DNA from: Paraglomus occultum
Taxonomy: Eukaryota > Glomeromycota > Glomeromycetes > Paraglomerales > Paraglomeraceae
Direction: 5' to 3'
DNA: 13,807 nucleotides
Assembly (NCBI GenBank): GCA_910592205.1
Contig: CAJVPJ010000977.1
Span: 1-13,807, forward strand
The position numbers and the translations under genes are program-made. The notes beneath the pieces are model-generated. The model searched no databases, was not told where the DNA came from, and saw only the letters and a program-made list of their open reading frames with translations. Shown piece by piece: positions 1 through 8,118 of this stretch. Within the stretch, counting starts at the first letter, position 1, and each line of letters opens with the position of its first letter.

Positions 1-113
1 AAATGTCAATAACTTAATTAAAAAATTGTTATTAATTTGATGATTTCATGTATTTGCCCCCGCTTTAGCCATCCCCCTTCTTAGGCCAAAATTGAATCAT
101 CGAGAGATCGACT

Positions 114-379
114 TACCGCAGTTCCGAATATAAGCACCCCCTTTGACTATAGGGGGTGCTTATTTTCGGAGGTTAGATTTTGTGTGACATAATTGAGAAA
201 ATCAACAGTTAGTGTTAATTAATACCATATTAGTAAAAAATATCGAATTTTCTAAATAGATCTAATAGTGACAGAAATACATTAATGATGAATTTTGGGG
301 TAGGTGTTTATTTTCGGAGGTAAAAATTTTGGGGAGGTGCTTATTTTCGGGGGGTGCTTATGTTCGGAATTATACGGTA
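114..379. mobile_element. MITE-like element with terminal inverted repeats
   Basis: The left end reads TACCGCAGTTCCGAATATAA and runs on into GCACCCCC. The right end, read on the minus strand, is TACCGTATAATTCCGAACAT followed by AAGCACCCC. The ends are therefore imperfect inverted repeats of about 28 nt, differing by a 2-nt indel and a few substitutions, with TA at both outer ends as expected for Tc1/mariner-type targets. The interior has no ORF. A 15-nt unit, GGTGCTTATTTTCGG, recurs inside at 155, 303, 336 and 353, with an inverted copy at 124-138. The class is inferred; no second full copy lies in the window to define the boundaries. Confidence 0.55.
124..169. repeat. 19-bp inverted repeat (hairpin)
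   Basis: Left arm 124-142 (CCGAATATAAGCACCCCCT) pairs with right arm 151-169 with one mismatch, leaving an 8-nt loop at 143-150. It sits at the left end of the MITE-like element and is probably a subterminal duplication of its inverted repeat, not a terminator. Confidence 0.75.
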
Positions 380-967
380 TTATTATCGAGTTTGCCTATG
401 TACTCTATTTTCCTTCGAAGGCCTACACGTGGGGCATTTTGCATATCAAACCCCGTTTTTATTATTGAGCGCTAACGGATCGCGTATTGATTTACTACTG
501 GCCGTTTAATACAACACAATTATAACATTACTACTATTATTTGACTACCGTAATAAATAAAGTAATGCTAACAGTGATGGGTACGAATTTTATCATACGA
601 AGATATACGAGTTTTTCACCGTACCAAATTCACTAAACATTCGTTTACGCATTTGTAAAGCACGAATAAAAGCAATCATAACCCTGTGCAGGTAATAGTT
701 ATGAGTAAGTAGATTAAAAACTACTCATGATTGTTTAAAAGATGAGAACAAACATTGACGTTGTGTAGAACTTTAATTATGTCAAATTGTTATTACCGTA
801 TCCTCTCGACCCCCCTTCGACCATATGAAAATGATCGGCAACCATCACATAAACGATAAACTTTAGAGGGTTATCTAACAGTAATCGCAGTAACGAAGAC
901 TTTATAAAAAGATTTTATAATTATCTGTCATTATGTAATAAACTGTTTGTGGGGGGAGGGTTATGTT
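380..967. other. No gene recognised
   Basis: AT-rich spacer with frequent stops in all frames. No RNA gene, clear promoter or intact ORF was found. Confidence 0.6.
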
Positions 968-1113
968 GCTGATAGTGGTAATCAAGGGGCAGATGAATTG
1001 GCGAAGAAGGCGTGAATTGAGGCTGAAGCGGAGAATACAAAAATCTTGCTTGTGGTAAGAATAAACTTGGGTGATCGTATAAACATTTTTACTAATTACT
1101 TCTACGGGTCTTA
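968..1113 (+). pseudogene. RNase H C-terminal scrap of a retroelement
   Basis: Read from 968, the frame gives ADSGNQGADELAKKA, which resembles the end of the RNase H domain of fungal LINE-type retroelements (HSG...GNE.AD.LAK.A). A stop (TGA, 1013-1015) then interrupts it. The same frame reopens with IEAEAENTKI and ends at 1111-1113. It has no start, no upstream reverse transcriptase and an internal stop, so it is a dead fragment. Confidence 0.55.
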
Positions 1114-1121
1114 ATGAAATA

Positions 1122-1361
1122 ATGTGCAATTACGATAACCATACGTTAACATTACCGCAAACTTATACTAAAAATAATTCCACTGAAAGAATCATAAAGA
1201 AGGACACGGAGAAACTAATTGATTTTACGAGTGAACGAGAAATTGCGGGTTGCGACTTCCTCAAGATGGATAAACAAGACTTCAAGGAATGTGGGCTGGA
1301 AATAGGACCGGCGATGAGGCTTGCAGACTTTGCTAAGAAGCTCAATGACCAAAATAAATAG
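1122..1361 (+). CDS. Truncated SAM-domain protein
   Basis: A 79-residue ORF. Its second half (about residues 28-79) resembles the SAM domains found in large numbers in arbuscular mycorrhizal fungi: TEKLIDF, then AGCDFLKMDKQDFKECGL, then GPAMRLADFAKK. In those proteins the first helix and the AGxxFL segment are normally separated by about 20 residues (a linker plus helix); here only TSEREI lies between them. The domain therefore looks internally deleted. The first 27 residues are not recognised. SAM domains mediate protein-protein contacts, but no specific partner can be named. With the ORF at 1411-1572 it probably forms the remains of one longer gene. Confidence 0.55.
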   Translation: MCNYDNHTLTLPQTYTKNNSTERIIKKDTEKLIDFTSEREIAGCDFLKMDKQDFKECGLEIGPAMRLADFAKKLNDQNK

Positions 1362-1410
1362 CTATAATATTGTACTGTGGCTTTATCTCATTTGTATTTC
1401 GTTGATGTAG

Positions 1411-1572
1411 ATGAAAACTCATAATGAATTTAAAAACTCTACAGTAGAAACTCCTCCAACCGTTGCCGAATTGGATGCGAAACTCCTCGCCGATAATCTT
1501 AATAAAATCATTCGTGGTGAATTTCAAAATATTAAGGGGGGTATAGAAAAGTTTGATATCGGACTTGGCTAA
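1411..1572 (+). pseudogene. Downstream fragment of the SAM-domain gene
   Basis: A 53-residue ORF starting at ATG 1411. It contains STVETPPTVAELDAKLLADN, then LNKIIRGEFQN, a low-stop, helical, coding-like stretch. I associate this kind of segment with Glomeromycotina SAM-family proteins from memory only. It lies 49 nt downstream of the SAM ORF, and an acceptor-like TTTCGTTGATGTAG ends just before its ATG. It may therefore be a following exon, but no convincing donor is seen at the end of the upstream ORF. A decayed gene is the simpler reading. Confidence 0.4.
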
Positions 1573-2408
1573 TGATCAAATTATGCCAACTTAATATTTG
1601 CCACAAAAAATTTAAAACGTAGTTAATCTACAATCCCGATTTTTGCACCGTTTACATAATTTTTTTCTTAACGTTAATATGTTCTGAAATGGACGTGCGT
1701 GATTGATAAATGTGAATCAATGTAGCATTGAAGTTTAAGTTTACTCAATGAGACCCAATTCTCGCGGAATAGGGTCTTCGTAGTACCAAACATACCCGGT
1801 GAAGGAAGCGTGCATCCTACAAAATCCTAGACGCCAGAAATCAAGGTGGGCCGTTACCAAATATTTTTTTCGCTTCTAAGACAACCACCAGACTTTCACA
1901 TAAACTACTGCATATTTTGATAAACATAAACTTGAGGATCTGCGCTTTCATCCTAACAAAGATTTTTATTGAAAAAATAAAAAGGATTTTCGCCTTGAAG
2001 TTACCACATTAAACCATAGTACTTCTTATTTGTCCAATCACTCGTCTTCTAACCGAAACAACGTTTCAATAAAACAAAAAGTTATTTATTGGACGAGTTG
2101 CTATTTGTAGTGTAGACCGTAGGAACTAGCAATAAAACTTTGAAAAACCTGTTCAAACTAAACTGTCAATGCGTTAATGTCAAAAAGTTGAACGAGAGAG
2201 AAAAGACAGCACTTTCGATAAAGCAATCACTATATAAAATCTTTAATATTACTTTTCTACCATATCCTCTATATTAATATCCAAAATTTTTTGGCTTGTC
2301 TGAAAGCTTCCTTTGAGCACTACATAATGACTTACGTACGGTTCTGAAGCGTACAGTTTTCGAAAAGGATTCTCCCATCGAAGACAAAAACCTTGGTTTT
2401 CTTTAAAG
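1573..2408. other. No gene recognised
   Basis: AT-rich sequence without an intact ORF, tRNA-like fold or recognised repeat. Confidence 0.55.
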
Positions 2409-2411
2409 TAG

Positions 2412-3105
2412 TATATCGCAAGAACCAGTGAACTTGAGTGCGCGAGACGAAAGAGCTTGTTCGTGAGAAAGATTCTGCCTAGGGCAAGCTTTCAAGCTCA
2501 CTCGAGGATTTCGTTGATTGCACCCAGTGTGACATATCGTCAGACTGATAGTAAGTTACTTTTTCATTATTATTTTTACATCCGTTTGCTTTTTTTCGGT
2601 TTTTAGTGTTTATTTTGTTTTTTATCTGGATGTCATTGTTATCATGTAAGTTATAATTTTATTTCAAAAAAATTAACATAATATTTTCACACTTTTTTTT
2701 CTCTAGATGGTCGTCTAATGAAATACTTTTACTGTAAAGACTTCCCAATGTATCGTATAGTTGCTCGTAATGAGGATAAGAAAAAAGACACGTTGGAGAG
2801 TCGAATAGCTGCACTACACAAATTGATGCAGAAACCACTCAATAAGATTGCTATCTCTAGGGCTTTTCATGAACTATGGAAACTCAATGACATACAGTCG
2901 GAAGAAAGTGATTGTAACCAGTTACTCAAGATTACTTCACCAAATGGCCAATTGCTTAACCTACCCAGATGACCAGTGCAGAAAAAGCTGTAGAGAATTA
3001 ACCGAGTTAATGGCAGAAAATCTAGATAATGATAGGAAGCGACATTTTATATCAGCATGCTACACTAGTTATTTTCTTTATATATATGATGACAATAAAA
3101 ATTGA
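2412..3105 (+). pseudogene. Unrecognised interrupted coding region
   Basis: A frame opens after a stop at 2409-2411 and runs to 2550 (TSELECARRKSLFVRKILPR and on). It then meets a good donor, A|GTAAGT at 2551. An intron of 156 nt ends in TTTTTTTTCTCTAG at 2706, and the frame continues without a break into GRLMKYFYCKDFPMYRIV, TLESRIAALHKLMQKPLNK and ISRAFHELWKLN. It stops at 2970-2972. From about 2848 the +1 frame is open to 3105 and also looks coding (HQMANCLTYPDD, CRELTELMAENLDNDRKRHF). The two frames overlap, which suggests one gene broken by a single-base frameshift. No start codon is clear upstream. The family is not recognised; the charged, helical composition gives no function. Confidence 0.4.
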
Positions 3106-3128
3106 GCGACTTCTCGTCAGATTGTTAT

Positions 3129-3262
3129 CATTTGCGAGAATTTTCCTCCTTGCACTACTAATAAGGACGATATGTAAGCGATGGTGAGTGGCCATAACCA
3201 TTTGCGAGAAGTTTCCTCTTTATATTGTGGTATGCAAAAACGATAAGTAAGCGGTGATACTG
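3129..3262. repeat. Imperfect tandem duplication, about 70-bp unit
   Basis: CATTTGCGAGAATTTTCCTC at 3129 recurs as CATTTGCGAGAAGTTTCCTC at 3199, and ACGATATGTAAGCGATGGTGA at about 3167 recurs as ACGATAAGTAAGCGGTGATAC at 3240. The spacing is 70-73 bp in both cases. The order of blocks is the same in the two units, so this is an old head-to-tail duplication just after the interrupted gene. Confidence 0.7.
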
Positions 3263-3739
3263 ACGATATAAACAAACATTGCATAATAGATCTGATATCT
3301 GATATAAGTATAATAGAATGACTTTTAGTTTTTGAATGTTCAGTAACGTGATATTACTGTAAGATGCGAATTTATGAAAAATATTAGTAGACGAGGATTT
3401 GATTCGGTATTAGTATGTATTTTTTAAAATGAAATACACCAAAGACAAATGTATTAACGATTCTGTCTAAAGATTTGAATATGCGATATGGATTCGCTTG
3501 CATACGTTTATAATTATTAAATTCCTTTATACTTTTTTTCATTAAGTTTCTCTACATATCTTGCATATAATGATAACTGATGTGTGTTTCTCTCTGAGTG
3601 AACTTTAATTGGATGCAATACTCCTAAGTATAAGACTCACCATCCAAAACAACAGTCATCATTATTTTGAAGGTTTATAATACCAGAGTTTAAAGACATT
3701 ACTTGTCCAAAGCCAGTTTAAATATTCAAAACAAATGAC

Positions 3740-3990
3740 TGTCTTTTTTTAAAAAACAAACAAATTATTAGTAAAGTTCTGTGAATAGAAAAATGACTAT
3801 TAATTAGCTTTTCTTTAAATGCTGGAAGTTTTACCACTGGAATTGAATTACCTTATTAGCTAACAATTTGACTCTGGTTTGTTTTTTGGGCAAAGAAGGT
3901 AATAGTAAAGGCTTAATATTAATATGAGGGTTTAAATAATTCTCTTGTCTTTCTCGCCATTTATTAAATTTTTTAGCAAGTATTTATTTT
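3740..3990 (-). pseudogene. Decayed coding scrap, minus strand
   Basis: On the minus strand, from about 3985 down to 3845, a frame without stops reads LAKKFNKWRERQENYLNPHI, then PLLLPSLPKKQTRVKLLANK. A +1 shift continues it as IPVVKLPAFKEKLINSHF. The composition is coding-like but there is no start, and stops and a frameshift break it. The family is not recognised; an old transposon-derived gene is a guess. Confidence 0.3.
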
Positions 3991-4342
3991 CTTTCAGGCA
4001 TCTTGGTGTTTAACGCCTCTTGAAGGTTAGCTAAATATTCTCACTTCTCTCTTTCCAAATAATTTATACATTTTTGACAATTAGCAATTTTTTTAAGTAT
4101 TTTTTTTTGTCTCTTTCAAATAATTTCTTATTACTATTATTATTATTATATGCCAGTTGTTGGGAGGGTGAGTATAATCAGCAACTACCATTTATTCAAC
4201 GATTAGATTTAATTCAACAGGTAATTTATTTTGAGAGTAAAATTGTTTTTATCCTAAATACTCTATAATTTAAACTGGTTGGTCAAGAGGTTTATTAAAC
4301 TTGCTGACTAGTTCTCATGGCCTTTTTCAGCTACTTTCTATA

Positions 4343-4437
4343 GACTTTGTGTTACTGAGTTTTTCAGGCTCTCTCTGAGCTTTTCTAATTCGCCATCGTA
4401 ATCAGCATAGTCTTGGTATTCAGCGTCACAGTATGTT
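4343..4437 (-). pseudogene. Second decayed coding scrap, minus strand
   Basis: The minus strand reads CDAEYQDYADYDGELEKLRE, then SLKNSVTQSL and a stop. It is acidic and helical and lies upstream, in the minus sense, of the 3740-3990 scrap, so both may derive from one dead gene. No family is recognised. Confidence 0.22.
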
Positions 4438-4440
4438 ACT

Positions 4441-5656
4441 TTTTATTCTTTATGTTATTCATAATAAATATTTTATAGCTTATCATAATCAGTTCAAATT
4501 GGCCTCATTTCGTTATTTTAATTTTTTTTTAAAAACATATTAATATAGTTACCTCATTTTTTCAGAATGTTTCTAATACTAATGGTTATGGTGCTGTAAT
4601 TCTTGGGTTCCATAGTGGACTTAATGTAGATTAGTTTTATATCAATATTTTTTAATCCTATACCAATCATGTTATGGTTTATATTCATCCCATTCTGGTA
4701 TGATAAAGTGCGCATTAAAATTAACAAGTCCATAAGTTCGAACAAGCACCATTATTACTTTTCACAATATCATCAGTCACACTGGTCTCATTTATAAAAT
4801 GTTCACTTTGTCTGGTTTTGTTGCAGCTTCTTTGTTCACTAAAACAGGTTTTGAATGTCCCTCAGATGCATACCAATATAAAAATCACAACTTTATGTAA
4901 ACATGTTTGTATTGCTTGTTATTCTTTTTAATACTTTCAAGCATATTAATATTAATATATCTTATGCAACTTGAAATGCTGGTTAAATATTTTTTTTTGC
5001 AAATCTCCGTATTCGTGTTAGCAGATCTCGACGATATAGATAACAAGCCCATTTATTATAACACTCTATTATGTTATTTGTAGATAAATAATGCTCTCGC
5101 CTACGAGTCGGTTCGGGCCATTGTCGAGAATGGAGGACAAGGAAAGCGGCGAACAATAGCGCAATATAGTAATAAATAAAACTGATAATCCTAGCCAGTG
5201 GTTACTCGTCTTCCTTTTCTGCCAACGAATAATCGACCACAGTATAAGCAATAATGATAAACTCTGTTTATAAATTTACATGTTCTCAGCACGATTAAAG
5301 ACGGCGCTACTAGATTGTATTATTTATCGTTACACTATTCAGTCAAAATAGAGGTAAACGTATGATTAACTAATAACAATAACGATAATAATAACGATAA
5401 ATGAGAAATGCTAAATATAGAAGACCCCACTTCAATTGATAATATCACGTATCTGCAATTGAATTTTATTACAATACGTATAAAGCTTAAATGATACAAG
5501 TGAAGCGGTTATCGTCTAGATATTATATTTGGGTTGTTTTCGTGTGTTATATATATTTATATATTTATACTATGAACACAATACAATCAACAGCATAATT
5601 AAGTCTAACAGTTTATATTCTTTTCACATTTTCACAATACGAAAAGCTTCATTCAT
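4441..5656. other. No intact gene; 3' flank of the sensor-type gene
   Basis: AT-rich region. Short ORFs on the minus strand (around 4554-4745 and 5069-5251) look like chance or decayed sequence. Simple AT repeats occur at about 5550-5575, and a short TAACGATAA-type repeat at about 5375-5400. The right end (about 5465-5656) would be the 3' untranslated region of the minus-strand gene that stops at 5657. Confidence 0.5.
5465..5470 (-). terminator. Possible polyadenylation signal AATAAA
   Basis: TTTATT on the plus strand is AATAAA on the minus strand, 187 nt beyond the stop of the sensor-type gene. The position is plausible for its 3' end, but the motif is common in AT-rich DNA. Confidence 0.3.
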
Positions 5657-6587
5657 TTAATTGAGCAAAACTGCTACAGCTATCTTCTCCTCCACCTTTC
5701 CCATAAATCTACAAGTAGTACACAGCACCGGCATAAATATCAACATTATTGGAAACGCCAGGCTAAACAACGTGACTGCGGTGGTGAACGTTAGAATGGT
5801 AATCCAAATTTTGATGCATGTGAAATACAAGAAAGACATCCAGGTAAACTTATCAAAGCAAATTTTGACGGCATAACGCATTGCCCCATAAGTTGGTGCA
5901 GGGCTTTGGGGTGAGCCGGGATGGAATACGCGAGGTGGAAGCTCGTAAGTAGAGAAAAGGCGTGTTGAAGAGCAACCAAAAAGGCGGGCTGGGTGCGTAC
6001 ACATTTTAATCGTTATCAGTTCTATACGACCGAGAGCTCTAAATGAAGAAGAGATTTTTGTCGGTGTGTGTTACAACGTGCACTATAAATTGTTGTTCTT
6101 ACAACTTCATCGAATCGAAATCTTACCTCCATGACCACGCTGTTCCAATACAGAAGCAGTATCCAAGAGGCGGAAACAACAAAGATACTATAGCTCCAAC
6201 AAGTGTCGTCAACATCCAAATAAAGGCGAATAGTGAAACCACCGGAGAGACGAACAAATAATAAGCGACACTGGTCCATGCTTTTGGATCGAATACTGAT
6301 GTCCAGAAACGAGTACAACAGCCTTGTTTACGCGTAAGAAGAGGAGGCAGAGGAGGAGGGGGAGTGACATTAGTGACATAAGGTCTACTATTTTGGGATG
6401 TGTTTATAGTTGAACGACCAGTTTCAAGCTTTGACAGGTCTAGATCATTGCCAGCTGGAGAAATAACAGTTGCTGTATGAGCGGTTGCAATAGGTGTATA
6501 TGGAGGTGGAGTATCCTCTTCATGCGAGGAAGTCCCCGCTGGATGGCGTGCTTTTGCAAGAACTTTTTCAGCAGACGAGTCTGTCAT
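5657..6587 (-). CDS. Membrane protein with bacterial-type putative sensor domain
   Basis: Two exons, 6587-6127 and 6038-5657. The intron 6126-6039 (88 nt) has donor AG|GTAAGA and acceptor TTCTTCATTTAG|AG. The join restores an arginine codon and gives 280 residues. Residues 1-90 are a proline-rich, probably cytosolic tail with a PPPY motif (27-30), which in other proteins binds WW domains such as those of Rsp5/Nedd4 ubiquitin ligases. Residues about 99-162 and 215-273 are two related halves. Each starts FDxxxW.S, has two hydrophobic spans (about 106-130 and 131-150; 222-245 and 246-262) and ends in a charged E-containing segment (RALGRIEL; GKVEEKIA). This layout resembles the 'putative sensor' family (PF13796 type) known mainly from bacteria. 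No enzyme motif is visible. The ligand and role are unknown. The first ATG of the open frame is used as start. Confidence 0.8.
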
Positions 6588-7355
6588 TATTAATTTGAAT
6601 TAAAAAAGTCTGTCGAGATAATGAGAATATTAATCGTTATATAATATTAGGCCAACGCGATCATCCAATAGGCTAATGACTGTTGCTATTTGTCTTATAA
6701 ACAATATTTTAACGAGTCAAATATCGTTAGCAGGTCGAGCAAAGGTCATTCTACCAGTTTATAACTTTATGATGTGCCAAGATTTGATCGAATCACGGCC
6801 CGAAGTTCCGATTCGCTTGGCAAGAATGATAAATGAAGCGAATGCACGCCACAAGTTTTTTTATAGAGTTCAACTTCTTAATCCATATATCGTGTAACTT
6901 CTGTAATACAGATCTTTCTATAAGTCGTAACTCGATAGGGTACACAATTTTCCTATTAATAGATTTACTAATAAAAACCTTCTACTTCGAAAAGTTTGAG
7001 CGATACAGGAAGGTAATAATGGGTATATAACAAATAACGCTAGCGCAGTAATATTAAACACAATTCGTAAGCAATGGCAAACAGTGTTACGTTGATACTC
7101 AATGAGAGGCTTTGTTTATAACCATGTATTATTATCACTAAGTTTAATATTTTTAAAGTTCATCTTGCACGTATAATTGTCATTGAGTGGCTAGTATGTT
7201 GCCTTTATAGAAAGGGTGAGTAAATCAATTACCGTATTCGTACGTTTTTTTAAATAATTCATCTAACATTGAGTCTTTGTTTCTTTTGCAGAAGCGAACG
7301 AACGATTCTAAGCTGTTTTACAGCATCATTGGTAATAATTATCAATAGCTCGATA
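6588..7355. other. Spacer with one weak ORF
   Basis: It contains an ORF at 6676-6897 (73 residues; AGRAKVILPVYNFMM, then PEVPIRLARMINEANARHKF). The ORF is unrecognised and may be chance or part of an unannotated gene. At 7216-7291 there is an intron-like stretch on the plus strand, AAAGG|GTGAGT ... TTTCTTTTGCAG|AAGC, but no open frame flanks it on both sides. Confidence 0.4.
6676..6897 (+). CDS. Weak hypothetical ORF
   Basis: 73 residues from ATG 6676, with a hydrophobic first third and a charged rest. No domain is recognised, and no neighbouring exon joins it convincingly. It lies 88 nt upstream of the minus-strand sensor-type gene in a divergent arrangement. It may be spurious. Confidence 0.2.
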   Translation: MTVAICLINNILTSQISLAGRAKVILPVYNFMMCQDLIESRPEVPIRLARMINEANARHKFFYRVQLLNPYIV

Positions 7356-7746
7356 TTATACCATTTCGACGAGTTCTTCATCGTCAGGCACTTCCAATTC
7401 ATCATCGACAGACTTACCCAGAGTAGTTAAATATGCGTAACAGTTTCGTCTCGTTGCCTTACGCTAAAGACATGCATTCAGAGAGAGTCATACGCATGGT
7501 GAAAGGTGTATTAAAATCTATCATTCACTTCTTCTTCTTTGTCAATAAACAGTGTCCGGGTAGACGTAATGTGTATGATACTATATTAGACAATACAGTA
7601 TATCGACCAACTACCTATTCTTGGGTGCATTCTTTCCGAATTCACAAGAGAGCCTCAACCACTTTCCGATAGATAGACATGAAATAAAGAATTTTTGATA
7701 TCATATTTGTAACACGTCTTTCCCTCAACCCGTCATCAGCCATCAT
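7356..7746 (-). CDS. Possible three-exon small acidic-tailed protein
   Basis: The model uses exons 7746-7646, 7580-7529 and 7463-7356. Both introns begin GTGAAT: 7645-7581 (65 nt, ending AATATAG) and 7528-7464 (65 nt, ending TGCATGTCTTTAG). Both keep the frame, giving 86 residues. The protein starts MMADDGLRERRVTNMISK, has a hydrophobic middle (LYFMSIYRKVVEALFIIH), then a basic stretch (RKATRRN) and an acidic end (VDDELEVPDDEELVEMV). I recognise no family. Coding-like composition and joint frame and splice agreement support it; the less common GTGAAT donors weaken it. It is divergent from SGF29 across about 370 bp. Confidence 0.4.
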
Positions 7747-7937
7747 TATTATACGAATTCGATCAAAAACGTATGTCTATTCAGACACTTTTTTTGGAAA
7801 TAGACAAAAGTAACCTTTGCGAGACGATGATCTGTGTTGGTCATGTGACATACAGTATAACACTGAAAGAAGCATCAAAAGTACTAGTATGTTTTATGAC
7901 AGTTTCTCAGTGCACCTGTTGGCGCAGCAATACGTAA

Positions 7938-7942
7938 CCAAT
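7938..7942 (+). promoter_or_regulatory. CCAAT box in the divergent promoter
   Basis: CCAAT occurs within GTAACCAATCG, about 180 nt upstream of the SGF29 start, between two divergent genes. It is consistent with a CCAAT (HAP-type) element; the motif is short, so this is only suggestive. Confidence 0.3.
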
Positions 7943-7966
7943 CGTAGCGCACGCTAACTTCTATCC

Positions 7967-8074
7967 ATGTTCAAGAATATTATACAAGGAACGCAAGCAT
8001 TGGGAAAGCACGCGTTGTTGCTTGGTTTACTTGTTATTATTACGTACAGTGTTGGATTCACGTTTCTCGTATAA
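7967..8074 (+). CDS. 35-residue membrane peptide ORF upstream of SGF29
   Basis: From ATG 7967 the frame reads MFKNIIQGTQALGKH, then ALLLGLLVIITYSVGFTFLV and a stop. This is a short basic N-terminus followed by about 20 hydrophobic residues, the shape of a single-pass tail-anchored or small mitochondrial/ER membrane protein. It ends 44 nt before the SGF29 ATG, so it is either an upstream ORF in the SGF29 leader or an independent microprotein gene. No known small subunit is recognised. Confidence 0.35.
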   Translation: MFKNIIQGTQALGKHALLLGLLVIITYSVGFTFLV

Positions 8075-8118
8075 GGAAGCTTTAATTTGCCCAAGCGATC
8101 GACGATCAAAATATTAAT

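Noticed and set aside
818-826. GTATCCTCT, resembling a U12-type donor
   Set aside because: No coding sequence around it and no branch or acceptor partner; a chance match.
902-1129. 75-residue minus-strand ORF
   Set aside because: Covers the RNase H scrap on the opposite strand, no recognisable motif; most likely chance.
4940-4965. Palindromic ATTAATATTAAT runs (also at about 3917 and 12932)
   Set aside because: Expected in AT-rich DNA; no consistent flanking sequence or spacing.
5100-5130. GGTTCGGGCC, possible tRNA T-loop
   Set aside because: No acceptor stem, D-arm or anticodon arm could be folded around it.
5661-5876. Plus-strand ORF of 71 residues
   Set aside because: Lies wholly opposite the transmembrane half of the sensor-type gene.
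7433-7672. 79-residue plus-strand ORF
   Set aside because: Antisense to the three-exon minus model, which is supported by splice sites and phase; no family seen.
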